Shown here: in pieces, positions 15,390-22,807 of the stretch
Layout: each line of letters begins with the position of its first letter
Numbering within the stretch: position 1 is the stretch's first letter
NCBI GenBank assembly: GCA_016719385.1
Contig: JADJZA010000007.1
Location: 62,001-126,000 of the forward strand
Length of the DNA: 64,000 bases
Origin: Candidatus Microthrix subdominans
GTDB lineage: Bacteria > Actinomycetota > Acidimicrobiia > Acidimicrobiales > Microtrichaceae
Reading direction: 5' to 3'
The notes under the pieces: model-generated
Database searches by the model: none
What the model saw: only the letters and a program-made list of their open reading frames with translations
Told to the model about the DNA's origin: nothing
Translations under genes and position numbers: made by a program

Positions 15390-17300
15390 ATGCCTCGTTC
15401 CTACGCTCAGCTGAAGCGGCGCCTCGTCGGACGCCCGATCCCCTCGTTCGCAGAGAGCCGCGAACGGTTGGGCAAACCGACAGCGCTGGCGGTGCTGGCC
15501 TCGGATGCGATCTCGTCGACCGCGTATGCCTCGGAGGAGATCCTGCGGGTGCTGGTGCCGGTCGTGGCGCTGGCGGCCCTCGAGGACCTCATCCCCATCG
15601 CCATCGTCGTGTGCGTGTTGCTCGTCGTCGTGATCTCCTCGTACCGCCAGACGATCCACGCTTACCCCAACGGCGGCGGTTCCTATGTGGTGTCCAGGGA
15701 GAACCTGGGCGTCACCCCGGCCCTCGTCGCCGGAGCGTCGCTGCTGGTCGACTACGTGCTCACCGCTGCCGTCTCGGTGTCGGCCGGCGTCGCCGCCATC
15801 ACCTCGGCCTACCCGGCGTTGTTTGCGTTCCGCGTCGAGATCTGTGTCGGGTTCGTCGCCCTGATAGCGGTCGGCAACCTTCGGGGATTGCGCGAGTCGG
15901 GCCGGCTCTTCGCCGGGCCGACGTTCATGTACATGCTGGCCCTCGGTGCGCTGATCGCTGCCGGCCTGATCCGCTCCTACACCGGCAACCTCGCCCCGCT
16001 CCCACCCAACGTGGGTGCGCTTGCCGAGTTGACCGACAACGGCTCCACGCTGGGGATGCTCACGCCCTTTCTGTTGCTGCGGGCGTTCTCGTCCGGGGCG
16101 GTGGCGTTGACCGGTGTCGAGGCGATCTCCAACGGGGTGCCGGCGTTCAAGAAGCCGGAGTCGCGCAATGCCGCCACCACGCTCACCTGGATGGGGGTCA
16201 TCCTCGGGGTCGGGTTCTTCGGCACCGCGCTGTTGGCCCACCGCCTGCAGCCGACGATCACGCCCGACGAGACGCTGCTGTCCATCCTGGGACGTGCGGT
16301 GTTCGGCAACGGAACCCCCCCGTATCTCATCCTCCAGTTCGCGACGTTCGCCATCCTGGTGCTGGCCGCCAACACCGCGTTCGCCGACTTCCCGCGGCTG
16401 GCATCGATCGTGGCCCGAGATGGGTTCCTACCTCGCCAGTTCGTCAGCCGCGGCGATCGGTTGGTCTTCTCCAACGGCATCCTGATGCTGGCCGGGCTGG
16501 CCATCGCGCTGCTCATCGTGTTTCGGGGGGACACCTCGGCCCTCATCCCGCTGTACGCGGTGGGCGTCTTCACCGGGTTCACCCTCTCCCAAACCGGCAT
16601 GGTGCGCCACCACCTGAAGCTGAAGGAGCCCAACTGGAAACGCAAGGCCGTCGTCAACGGGGTGGGAGCGGTCATGACCGCCGTGGTGCTCGCGGTCGTC
16701 GTCGTCTCCAAGTTCACGATCGGCGCGTGGGTCCCGGTGGTGATGATCCCCATGGTGGTGCTCGGGTTCCGGATGGTTTCCGAGCACTACCGGCGGGTGG
16801 GCGAGGACCTGCGCCCCCCGGTGGGCTACCGCCCCGACGTGGGGGGAAACTCGGTCGTGTTGTTGGTGGGTGGCGTCCATCGCGGCACACTCGATGCGCT
16901 GGCCTATGCCCGCTCGCTCAAGCCGGACCACCTCCATGCGGTGCACGTGTCGGTCGATCCCGTGGCCACCGAGCGGGTGCGACGGGAGTGGGACAAGCGT
17001 CGGCCGGGGTTCCCACTCGAGGTGATCCCGTCGCCCTACCGGGAGCTGACCGCCCCGCTGCTGAACCACATCGAGAAGATCGAGTCGCGGGACCACAACG
17101 GGGTGACCACCGTCATCATCCCGGACTATGTCGAGGCCCATTGGTGGGACAACATGTTGCACAACCAGAGTGCCTTGGCGCTGAGCCGCCGCTTGCGCTC
17201 CCGCCCGCGCACCGTCGTCGTGACCGTCCCGGTTCACGCCAAGAGCATCAGATCGCAGAACGCTGAAAATGCGGCTGCGACGGAGGGCATGGACGAGTAG
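15390..17300 (+). CDS. APC-superfamily amino acid permease with cytosolic C-terminal domain
   Basis: 636 residues. About twelve hydrophobic segments span residues 40-480. The segment SYRQTIHAYPNGGGSYVVSR is the glycine-rich TM1-TM2 hallmark of this APC subgroup, and SDAISSTAYASEEIL at the start matches actinobacterial permeases annotated as amino acid or polyamine transporters. LTGVEAISNGVPAFKKPES is another conserved loop. Residues 485-636 form a soluble tail (VVLLVGGVHRGTLDALAYAR, LHAVHVSVD) like a universal-stress/nucleotide-binding fold. Substrate is unknown. Its stop codon TAG forms part of the -10 box of the downstream alkB gene. Confidence 0.85.
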   Translation: MPRSYAQLKRRLVGRPIPSFAESRERLGKPTALAVLASDAISSTAYASEEILRVLVPVVALAALEDLIPIAIVVCVLLVVVISSYRQTIHAYPNGGGSYVVSRENLGVTPALVAGASLLVDYVLTAAVSVSAGVAAITSAYPALFAFRVEICVGFVALIAVGNLRGLRESGRLFAGPTFMYMLALGALIAAGLIRSYTGNLAPLPPNVGALAELTDNGSTLGMLTPFLLLRAFSSGAVALTGVEAISNGVPAFKKPESRNAATTLTWMGVILGVGFFGTALLAHRLQPTITPDETLLSILGRAVFGNGTPPYLILQFATFAILVLAANTAFADFPRLASIVARDGFLPRQFVSRGDRLVFSNGILMLAGLAIALLIVFRGDTSALIPLYAVGVFTGFTLSQTGMVRHHLKLKEPNWKRKAVVNGVGAVMTAVVLAVVVVSKFTIGAWVPVVMIPMVVLGFRMVSEHYRRVGEDLRPPVGYRPDVGGNSVVLLVGGVHRGTLDALAYARSLKPDHLHAVHVSVDPVATERVRREWDKRRPGFPLEVIPSPYRELTAPLLNHIEKIESRDHNGVTTVIIPDYVEAHWWDNMLHNQSALALSRRLRSRPRTVVVTVPVHAKSIRSQNAENAAATEGMDE

Positions 17301-17319
17301 AGTACGAACATATGTTCGT
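17298..17319 (+). promoter_or_regulatory. alkB promoter with perfect LexA/SOS box
   Basis: TAGAGT (17298-17303) is the -10, eight bases before the ATG. Immediately after it lies a perfect 16-bp palindrome, ACGAACATATGTTCGT (17304-17319), which contains CGAAC-N4-GTTCG, the LexA box of Gram-positive bacteria. The start codon ATG is inside the palindrome, so bound LexA would cover the transcription start. Confidence 0.8.
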
Positions 17320-17959
17320 GAGTGGGGGGCAAACCCTCCAACCGACGTTGTTCGACACCGGTGCGCCGGCCGTCGACCTGGGCTTCGCATCCTGTGAACA
17401 GCGGGCGCTGGACGAGTCGTCGTGGGTCGAAGTGGCGCCCGGCTGGATGAGCGGCGCCGACGAGCTGCTGGCCGAGTTGCTGGACACCGTGCGATGGCGT
17501 CAGCGCCGGGTGCGCATGTACGACCGCATGGTCGCCGAACCCCGCCTGACCGCTTGGTGGGGGCTGAGCGATGAGCTGCCGCACCCGTCGCTGAGCTCCG
17601 CCTGGGATGTGCTCGAGCGTCGCTACGAGCGCCGATTCATCTCGATGGGCGCCAACTTCTATCGCGACGGTGACGACTCGGTCGCCTGGCACGCCGATCG
17701 CAACCGTCGTGAGGTGCGTCACCCCACGATCGCCATCGTCGTGCTCGGCGAGCGTCGCAGCTTCCGGCTTCGTCCGATCGCAGCCGGGCCGGCGCCGGTC
17801 ACGCTGACCGCCGGCCATGGTGATTTGTTGGTGATGGGTGGCGCCTGCCAGCACCGGTGGCAGCACTGCGTGCCCAAGACGCGTCGTCCGGTGGGCCCCC
17901 GGGTGTCGCTCACCTTTCGCCATGTCCACGACGACAACTACGACCGCCCACCAGGCTGA
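17312..17959 (+). CDS. alkB: AlkB-like 2-oxoglutarate/Fe(II) dioxygenase (DNA alkylation repair)
   Basis: 215 residues. AlkB enzymes oxidatively remove methyl groups from 1-methyladenine and 3-methylcytosine in DNA. The iron ligands are His127 and Asp129 in AWHADRNR and His185 in WQHCVPKT; RVSLTFRHV supplies the 2-oxoglutarate arginines. FISMGANFYRDGDDSVAWH is the family's N-Y-Y-like substrate lid region and DLLVMGGACQHRW the core strand. All catalytic residues are present. The gene begins 12 bases after the permease stop but has its own promoter with a SOS-type operator, which fits a DNA damage role. Confidence 0.92.
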   Translation: MFVSGGQTLQPTLFDTGAPAVDLGFASCEQRALDESSWVEVAPGWMSGADELLAELLDTVRWRQRRVRMYDRMVAEPRLTAWWGLSDELPHPSLSSAWDVLERRYERRFISMGANFYRDGDDSVAWHADRNRREVRHPTIAIVVLGERRSFRLRPIAAGPAPVTLTAGHGDLLVMGGACQHRWQHCVPKTRRPVGPRVSLTFRHVHDDNYDRPPG

Positions 17960-18009
17960 CGCCGGCCACCGTTGGCGGCCGAGGCGGCGACCGGGAAGGC
18001 GGCGGTACC

Positions 18010-19020
18010 ATGGTCGGCGTGGACATTGACTCGCCCGCTCTCGCCGGCCGCCGCCCTCGCCGGATGCGCACCACACCGGTGATGCGCCGCCTGGTTGCCG
18101 AGGCCCGGCTGGGCGTGGACGATCTCGTCGCACCGTTGTTCGTGCGGGAGGGCATCGAAGCCCCTTGGCCGATCGAAAGCCTGCCGGGAGTGGTTCAGCA
18201 CACCCGGGATTCGCTGCGGGCCGAGGCGGTGGCCCTGGCCGAGTTGGGCGTCCCCGGGTTGATCCTGTTCGGGGTCCCCGAGCGCAAGGATGCCACCGGT
18301 TCGGGCGCATGGGATCCCGACGGCATCGTGCAGCTGGCGATCGCCGACCTGAAGGCCGAGGTGGGTGACTCGATGGTGGTGATGGCCGACCTGTGCCTCG
18401 ACGAATACACCGACCATGGGCACTGTGGGGTGGTCGATCAAGCTGGTCGGGTGGACAACGACGCCACCGTCGATCTGTACCGTCGGGTGGCCAGCGCCCA
18501 GGCCGCCGCCGGGGTGGACGTCGTCGCCCCATCCGGCATGATGGACGGCCAGGTCCGAGCCATCAGGGAGGCGCTCGACGGCGACGGAGCGACCGATGTC
18601 GCCATCCTGGCCTACTCGGCCAAGTACGCCTCGGCCTTCTATGGCCCCTTCCGGGATGCGGTCGACGTGACGATCGCAGACGGTGGCGATCGGCGGGGCT
18701 ACCAACAGGACCCGGCCAACGCCCGGGAGGCCGCCGAGGAGATCCGCCTCGATATCGCCGAGGGTGCCGACATGGTGATGGTGAAGCCCGCCCTCACCTA
18801 CCTGGACGTGATCGCCCGAGTCCGGGAGCAGGTCGACGTGCCCCTCGCCGCTTATCAGGTGTCGGGCGAGTACGCCGCGCTGCACGCCGCTGCCGAGCGG
18901 GGCTGGCTCGACCTGAACGCCGCTGCGCTTGAACAACTGCTGGCCATCCGACGCGCCGGCGCCGACTTCATCCTCACCTATTTTGCCCGCCGCGTGGCCG
19001 AGCTGTTCGCCCAGCGTTGA
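18010..19020 (+). CDS. hemB: Delta-aminolevulinic acid dehydratase (porphobilinogen synthase)
   Basis: 336 residues. HemB condenses two 5-aminolevulinate molecules to porphobilinogen. RRMRTTPVMRRLVAEARL, APLFVREGI and ILFGVPERKDATGSGAWDPDG open the protein. The metal region DLCLDEYTDHGHCGVV has Cys-x-Asp and a later Cys in place of three cysteines, the usual actinobacterial mixed form. The lysines are Lys205 in YSAKYASAFYG and the Schiff-base Lys259 in MVMVKPALTYLD. The ATG has GGAAGG upstream, but a TACCAT box (18006-18011) would instead favour the in-frame GTG at 18019. hemL follows 25 bases later. Confidence 0.95.
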   Translation: MVGVDIDSPALAGRRPRRMRTTPVMRRLVAEARLGVDDLVAPLFVREGIEAPWPIESLPGVVQHTRDSLRAEAVALAELGVPGLILFGVPERKDATGSGAWDPDGIVQLAIADLKAEVGDSMVVMADLCLDEYTDHGHCGVVDQAGRVDNDATVDLYRRVASAQAAAGVDVVAPSGMMDGQVRAIREALDGDGATDVAILAYSAKYASAFYGPFRDAVDVTIADGGDRRGYQQDPANAREAAEEIRLDIAEGADMVMVKPALTYLDVIARVREQVDVPLAAYQVSGEYAALHAAAERGWLDLNAAALEQLLAIRRAGADFILTYFARRVAELFAQR

Positions 19021-19045
19021 GCCGCGTCGAAGAACCGGAGGCCTG

Positions 19046-20335
19046 ATGACGACCAACCACGACCTGTTCACGCGCGGATTGAAGGTGATGCCCGGCGGCG
19101 TGAACTCGCCGGTGCGGGCCTTCCGATCGGTGGGTGGCACCCCCAACTTCATCGCCGAGGGCCAGGGCGCCTTCGTCACCGACATCGAGGGAACGGTGTT
19201 CCTCGACTACGTGCAGAGCTACGGGGCCTCGATCCTCGGCCACGCTCACCCCGTGGTGATCGCCGCCATCGAGAACGCCGCCAAGCGGGGGACGACGTTT
19301 GGGGCGCCCACCGCCGGTGAAGTGAACCTGGCCGAAGCGCTGGTCGATCGCATCGACGGCATGGAGCAGGTACGGCTGGTCTCGTCGGGCACCGAGGCGA
19401 CCATGTCGGCGATCCGGCTGGCCAGAGGCGCCACCGGCCGCGACAAGATCGTCAAGTTCGTCGGCAACTATCACGGCCACTCGGACGCGCTGTTGGCATC
19501 CGCCGGGTCGGGTGTCATCGAGGGCCTTGACCTGGGCGAGACCGCAACGCCCGATTCGGCCGGTGTGACCGCCGGTGCGGTGGCGGACACGATCGTGGTG
19601 CCCTACAACGTCGTACCGACGCTCGATGAGTCCGTCGCCGTCGTCATCGTCGAGCCGGTCGCCGCCAACATGGGCCTGATCGCCCCCCGGTCCGGCTTTC
19701 TGGAAGGCCTGCGCTCCGAGTGCGACCGGGTCGGTGCACTGCTGTTGTTCGATGAGGTGATCTGCGGGTTCCGCCTGGCGCGAGGGGGCGCCAGCGAGTT
19801 CCTGTCGGTCCATCCCGACCTGTGGTGCTTCGGCAAGGTGATCGGCGGCGGGCTGCCGGTCGGCGCCTACGGCGGGTCAACGGAGCTGATGGCTCAGATC
19901 TCCCCCCTCGGGCCGGTGTACCAGGCCGGTACGCTGTCCGGTAACCCGCTGGCCACCGCCGCCGGGCTCGCAGTGCTGGATCTGTTGACCGTCGATGCCT
20001 ACCAGCAGCTCGAGCGGACGGCGGAACGCCTCGCCAAAGGGCTGCGCCGGGCGTTTGCCGACGCCGGTGTGGAGGCGCGGGTGCCTCGGGTCGGGCCGCT
20101 CGTCGGCCTGTTTTTCGGGCCGGAATTGCCGCTCGATTTTGAGGGGGCGCGGGCGTCGGTGTCGCTCGGTCGATACCCGCAGTTCTTCCACGGCATGTTG
20201 GACGCCGGCATCGCCCTGGCACCCGGACCCTACGAGGTGATGTTCCCGTCGCTCGCCCATCAGGACTCCGACATCGACCGGACCACCGACGTGGCCGCCT
20301 CGGTTGCCGCAGCGATGGCCGCCGGCGCCCGCTGA
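19046..20335 (+). CDS. hemL: Glutamate-1-semialdehyde 2,1-aminomutase
   Basis: 429 residues. HemL is a PLP enzyme that turns glutamate-1-semialdehyde into 5-aminolevulinate. MPGGVNSPVRAFRSVGGTP is the family's N-terminal signature, VRLVSSGTEATMSAIRLARG binds the phosphate, LLFDEVICGFRLARGG holds the pyridine-nitrogen aspartate, and Lys264 in CFGKVIGGGLPVGAYGG forms the aldimine. The ATG has GGAGG five bases upstream; a longer in-frame reading overlaps hemB and is rejected. With hemA, B, C and D it completes the route from Glu-tRNA to uroporphyrinogen III within 12 kb. Later haem genes (hemE, hemH) are not in the window. Confidence 0.96.
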   Translation: MTTNHDLFTRGLKVMPGGVNSPVRAFRSVGGTPNFIAEGQGAFVTDIEGTVFLDYVQSYGASILGHAHPVVIAAIENAAKRGTTFGAPTAGEVNLAEALVDRIDGMEQVRLVSSGTEATMSAIRLARGATGRDKIVKFVGNYHGHSDALLASAGSGVIEGLDLGETATPDSAGVTAGAVADTIVVPYNVVPTLDESVAVVIVEPVAANMGLIAPRSGFLEGLRSECDRVGALLLFDEVICGFRLARGGASEFLSVHPDLWCFGKVIGGGLPVGAYGGSTELMAQISPLGPVYQAGTLSGNPLATAAGLAVLDLLTVDAYQQLERTAERLAKGLRRAFADAGVEARVPRVGPLVGLFFGPELPLDFEGARASVSLGRYPQFFHGMLDAGIALAPGPYEVMFPSLAHQDSDIDRTTDVAASVAAAMAAGAR

Positions 20336-20446
20336 GGTCGTCGGTCAGGTCCCACCCGACGGCGGGGTTGCGCCGGGGTTTGTGACCGATGACTCGTGGC
20401 CTGGCGGTGCCGGTCTTCCGACAGAAACAATGACGACAAGCTGGGC

Positions 20447-20452
20447 TATCAT
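20447..20452 (+). promoter_or_regulatory. -10 box of the polysaccharide operon
   Basis: TATCAT in the 160-base gap after hemL, the only intergenic gap before seven overlapping genes. The -35 region is weak. A second box TACGTT (20524-20529) lies before the alternative start of the first gene. Confidence 0.4.
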
Positions 20453-20495
20453 CAAGGCGTCCTAGGCGGGACAGCGGTCGTGAGCACGTAGCGGG

Positions 20496-21509
20496 ATGGA
20501 CATGGCGGAACAGGTGAGGCCGCTACGTTTGAGAGGCGGCCGCACGATGGAAACCAACGCTCACGGGCAGCCCGCAGACCCACCGCTGGCCCTGCGCCGC
20601 CCGACCGTCTCGGCGGTCATCTGCACCGTCGACCGTCCGGTGCTCTTGCGTCAGGCGATCCGTTCCATTCGAGAACAGCGATACGACGGGGTGATCGAGA
20701 CCGTGGTCGTCTTCGACGGAACCGCACCGGATCAGTCGCTGAACTCCGACGATGCCGAGCGGCCGGTCACCGTGATGGCCAACACACACCGCAAGGGACT
20801 GCCCGGCGGACGCAACTGCGGTGCGGCGGCTGCGACCGGCGAGTACCTGGGCTTTTGCGACGATGACGACACCTGGCTTCCCGGCAAGACCGAGGCACAG
20901 GTGGCCCTGCTCGAGGAGCGACCCGACGCTGACGTCGTGGTGTGCGGCCTTGAGGTGGACCATCGGGGCGAGCTCATTCCCCGGCCGCTGAAGACCGACG
21001 AGATCAGCTTGGGTGATCTGCTCGATGATCGTGTGATGGAGGTGGCCTTCGTCACCGCCATGGTGCGGCGTGAGGCGTTTCTGGACCCGAACCGCCTGGG
21101 CGGTGCCGACGAGCACATCCCCGGCGGCTACGCCGAGGATTACGAGTTCGTGCTCCGGGCGGCTCGCCGCCACCCGTTGCCGACCAGCCGAGCTGCGCTG
21201 GTGCGTATTGGTTGGGGCGGACATTCTTCCTTCGCCGAGCGCTGGAGGACGATCGACAGCGCACTGGGCTACCTGCTGGATGCGTTCCCCGAGTTTGTCG
21301 AGCACCCTCGAGGCCACTCCAGGGTGCTCGGCCAGCGAGCCTTCGCCGCCGCTGCGGTGCGTGACCCGCGGGCCCGCTCGCTCATCGGTGACACCCTCAG
21401 GGCCGACTGGCGTCAGCCCCGGGCCTACTTGGCGCTCGGCGTGTGCGCCCGCCTGTTGCCGCCCGACCGCGTGGTGGCGGCGCTCAACCGTCGAGGGCGG
21501 GGCATATGA
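20496..21509 (+). CDS. Glycosyltransferase family 2
   Basis: 337 residues, GT-A fold. SAVICTVDRPVLLRQAIRSI opens the nucleotide-sugar domain; GLPGGRNCGAAAATGEYLGF and the metal-binding CDDDDTWLPGK (D-x-D) follow; YAEDYEFVLRAARR supplies the catalytic-base E-D motif. The C-terminal 80 residues are helical with no membrane segment. It probably adds one sugar of the repeat unit to a lipid carrier at the inner membrane face. The ATG at 20547 is an alternative start, preceded by GAGAGG and lacking the first 17 residues. Its stop overlaps the next gene (ATGA). Confidence 0.85.
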   Translation: MDMAEQVRPLRLRGGRTMETNAHGQPADPPLALRRPTVSAVICTVDRPVLLRQAIRSIREQRYDGVIETVVVFDGTAPDQSLNSDDAERPVTVMANTHRKGLPGGRNCGAAAATGEYLGFCDDDDTWLPGKTEAQVALLEERPDADVVVCGLEVDHRGELIPRPLKTDEISLGDLLDDRVMEVAFVTAMVRREAFLDPNRLGGADEHIPGGYAEDYEFVLRAARRHPLPTSRAALVRIGWGGHSSFAERWRTIDSALGYLLDAFPEFVEHPRGHSRVLGQRAFAAAAVRDPRARSLIGDTLRADWRQPRAYLALGVCARLLPPDRVVAALNRRGRGI

Positions 21510-22807
21510 CCGGCAACCTTGCAGCCGGCAGGCGTTCGTTCGCGGTCCGGACCGAACCATCCCCTTCCGCCGATGCGGCGGATGTGGACGAGGCGGTGGC
21601 CGTGCTCGGCGAACTGCTCGGCCTTCGACGGGCAGCCGCGGGCGATGCGGTGACCCACCTCGCGCTTCCCAACGCCGCCAACCCCAAGTTCTACGTGCCG
21701 GTGACCCACCGGAAGGCGGCGGTCGCCAGCTGCCTGGCCTACAACGGGCTCCGTCCCCCGTCGATCGCCCGTCGTCGCGCTGCGGTCGGTTGGGGCCTGC
21801 GGTTCGGCCTCGTGCAGCGGATGCGGGGCACCCCGATGACCAGCGGCACTCCATCCGGCCGGTTCGCAGCGTCCGAGGGCGACCCCCCGGCTTCGCTGGT
21901 CGACGAGCTCGCTCGCCGTCTCGGATACGACGAGCTCTGCGCGGCCACGTCGCCGCGAGTGGTCGACCCGTTCTGGACTCCAACGCTTCAGCTGTTCGAC
22001 CGGGCCGGAAGCCCGGTGGGCTACGCCAAGGTGGGGTGGACCGACCTGACCCGAACGCAGGTGACGGCCGAGGCCGACGCCGTCACTCAGCTGGCGGGTC
22101 TCCCGGATCGCAGTTTTGTCAGCCCCTTGGCGATCGACCGCTTCAGTTGGCGCAACACCGTGGTGTCGGTGACCGCCCCGATGCCACCCGACGTGACCCG
22201 CGTGACCGAGGACGACGGACCGTTTCCGCAGGCGTTGGCCGACGTGGCCGGCCTGGACGGACCCGTGCGGATGGCGGCGTTCGGTTCCTCCGGCGGAGCC
22301 GCTTGGGCCGATCGGCTCGTCGATGACCCCGGCGGGGTGCCAAGTTGGGCGCACACGCTCTTCGCGGACGCCTGGGCGATGGTGAGCGACCAACTCGGAG
22401 CGAGCGCCGTGCTGCTCGGTCGATGGCACGGTGACTGGGTGCCGTGGAACGTCGCCCGTACCGTCAGTCAACTGTGGGTCTGGGACTGGGAGTACTCGGG
22501 GGCCGACCGTCCCGTCGGCCTCGACGCGTATCACTGGTACTACCAACAGGCCCGGATCGTCGAAGGGGCCGGCTTGGTGGCAGCGCTCGACGCAGCGTGC
22601 CTTCACGGTGCACACCACCTGGACTCGTTGGGGGTCGGCCGCGAGACCGATCCGGTGATCGCCGCCGCCCATGTGTTGGAGCTGGCGGCTCGTTCGGTGA
22701 ATGCCTCCCGATTGGGGGCGCCCGGTGCCGAACGGCTGTTGGACGACCTCCCCGCCCTGTGTGAGGCGTTGGTCGCCCGCTCCAGACGAGCGGATCCGCT
22801 GCGATGA
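21506..22807 (+). CDS. Protein kinase-fold phosphotransferase-like protein of the polysaccharide operon
   Basis: 433 residues. The C-terminal half has LGRWHGDWVPWNVARTVSQL and then WVWDWEYSG, the H-G-D-x(4)-N catalytic loop and D-W/D-F-G-like metal motif of aminoglycoside/choline-kinase fold enzymes. A candidate phosphate-anchoring lysine is in VGYAKVGWTDL. The N-terminal 150 residues resemble nothing I can name. In this setting it may phosphorylate or otherwise modify a sugar or carrier. The ATG overlaps the previous stop, and its own stop overlaps the next ATG; the in-frame extension upstream is rejected. Confidence 0.55.
   Translation: MTGNLAAGRRSFAVRTEPSPSADAADVDEAVAVLGELLGLRRAAAGDAVTHLALPNAANPKFYVPVTHRKAAVASCLAYNGLRPPSIARRRAAVGWGLRFGLVQRMRGTPMTSGTPSGRFAASEGDPPASLVDELARRLGYDELCAATSPRVVDPFWTPTLQLFDRAGSPVGYAKVGWTDLTRTQVTAEADAVTQLAGLPDRSFVSPLAIDRFSWRNTVVSVTAPMPPDVTRVTEDDGPFPQALADVAGLDGPVRMAAFGSSGGAAWADRLVDDPGGVPSWAHTLFADAWAMVSDQLGASAVLLGRWHGDWVPWNVARTVSQLWVWDWEYSGADRPVGLDAYHWYYQQARIVEGAGLVAALDAACLHGAHHLDSLGVGRETDPVIAAAHVLELAARSVNASRLGAPGAERLLDDLPALCEALVARSRRADPLR

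Noticed and set aside
15611..17266. A 551-codon plus-strand frame inside the permease gene
   Set aside because: Arg/Gly/His-rich shadow in another frame of the permease, whose own frame shows clear transmembrane motifs.
20337..20380. Possible terminator hairpin after hemL (CGTCGG with CCGACG)
   Set aside because: Stem of only five to six pairs and no T-run; not distinguishable from chance in such GC-rich DNA.
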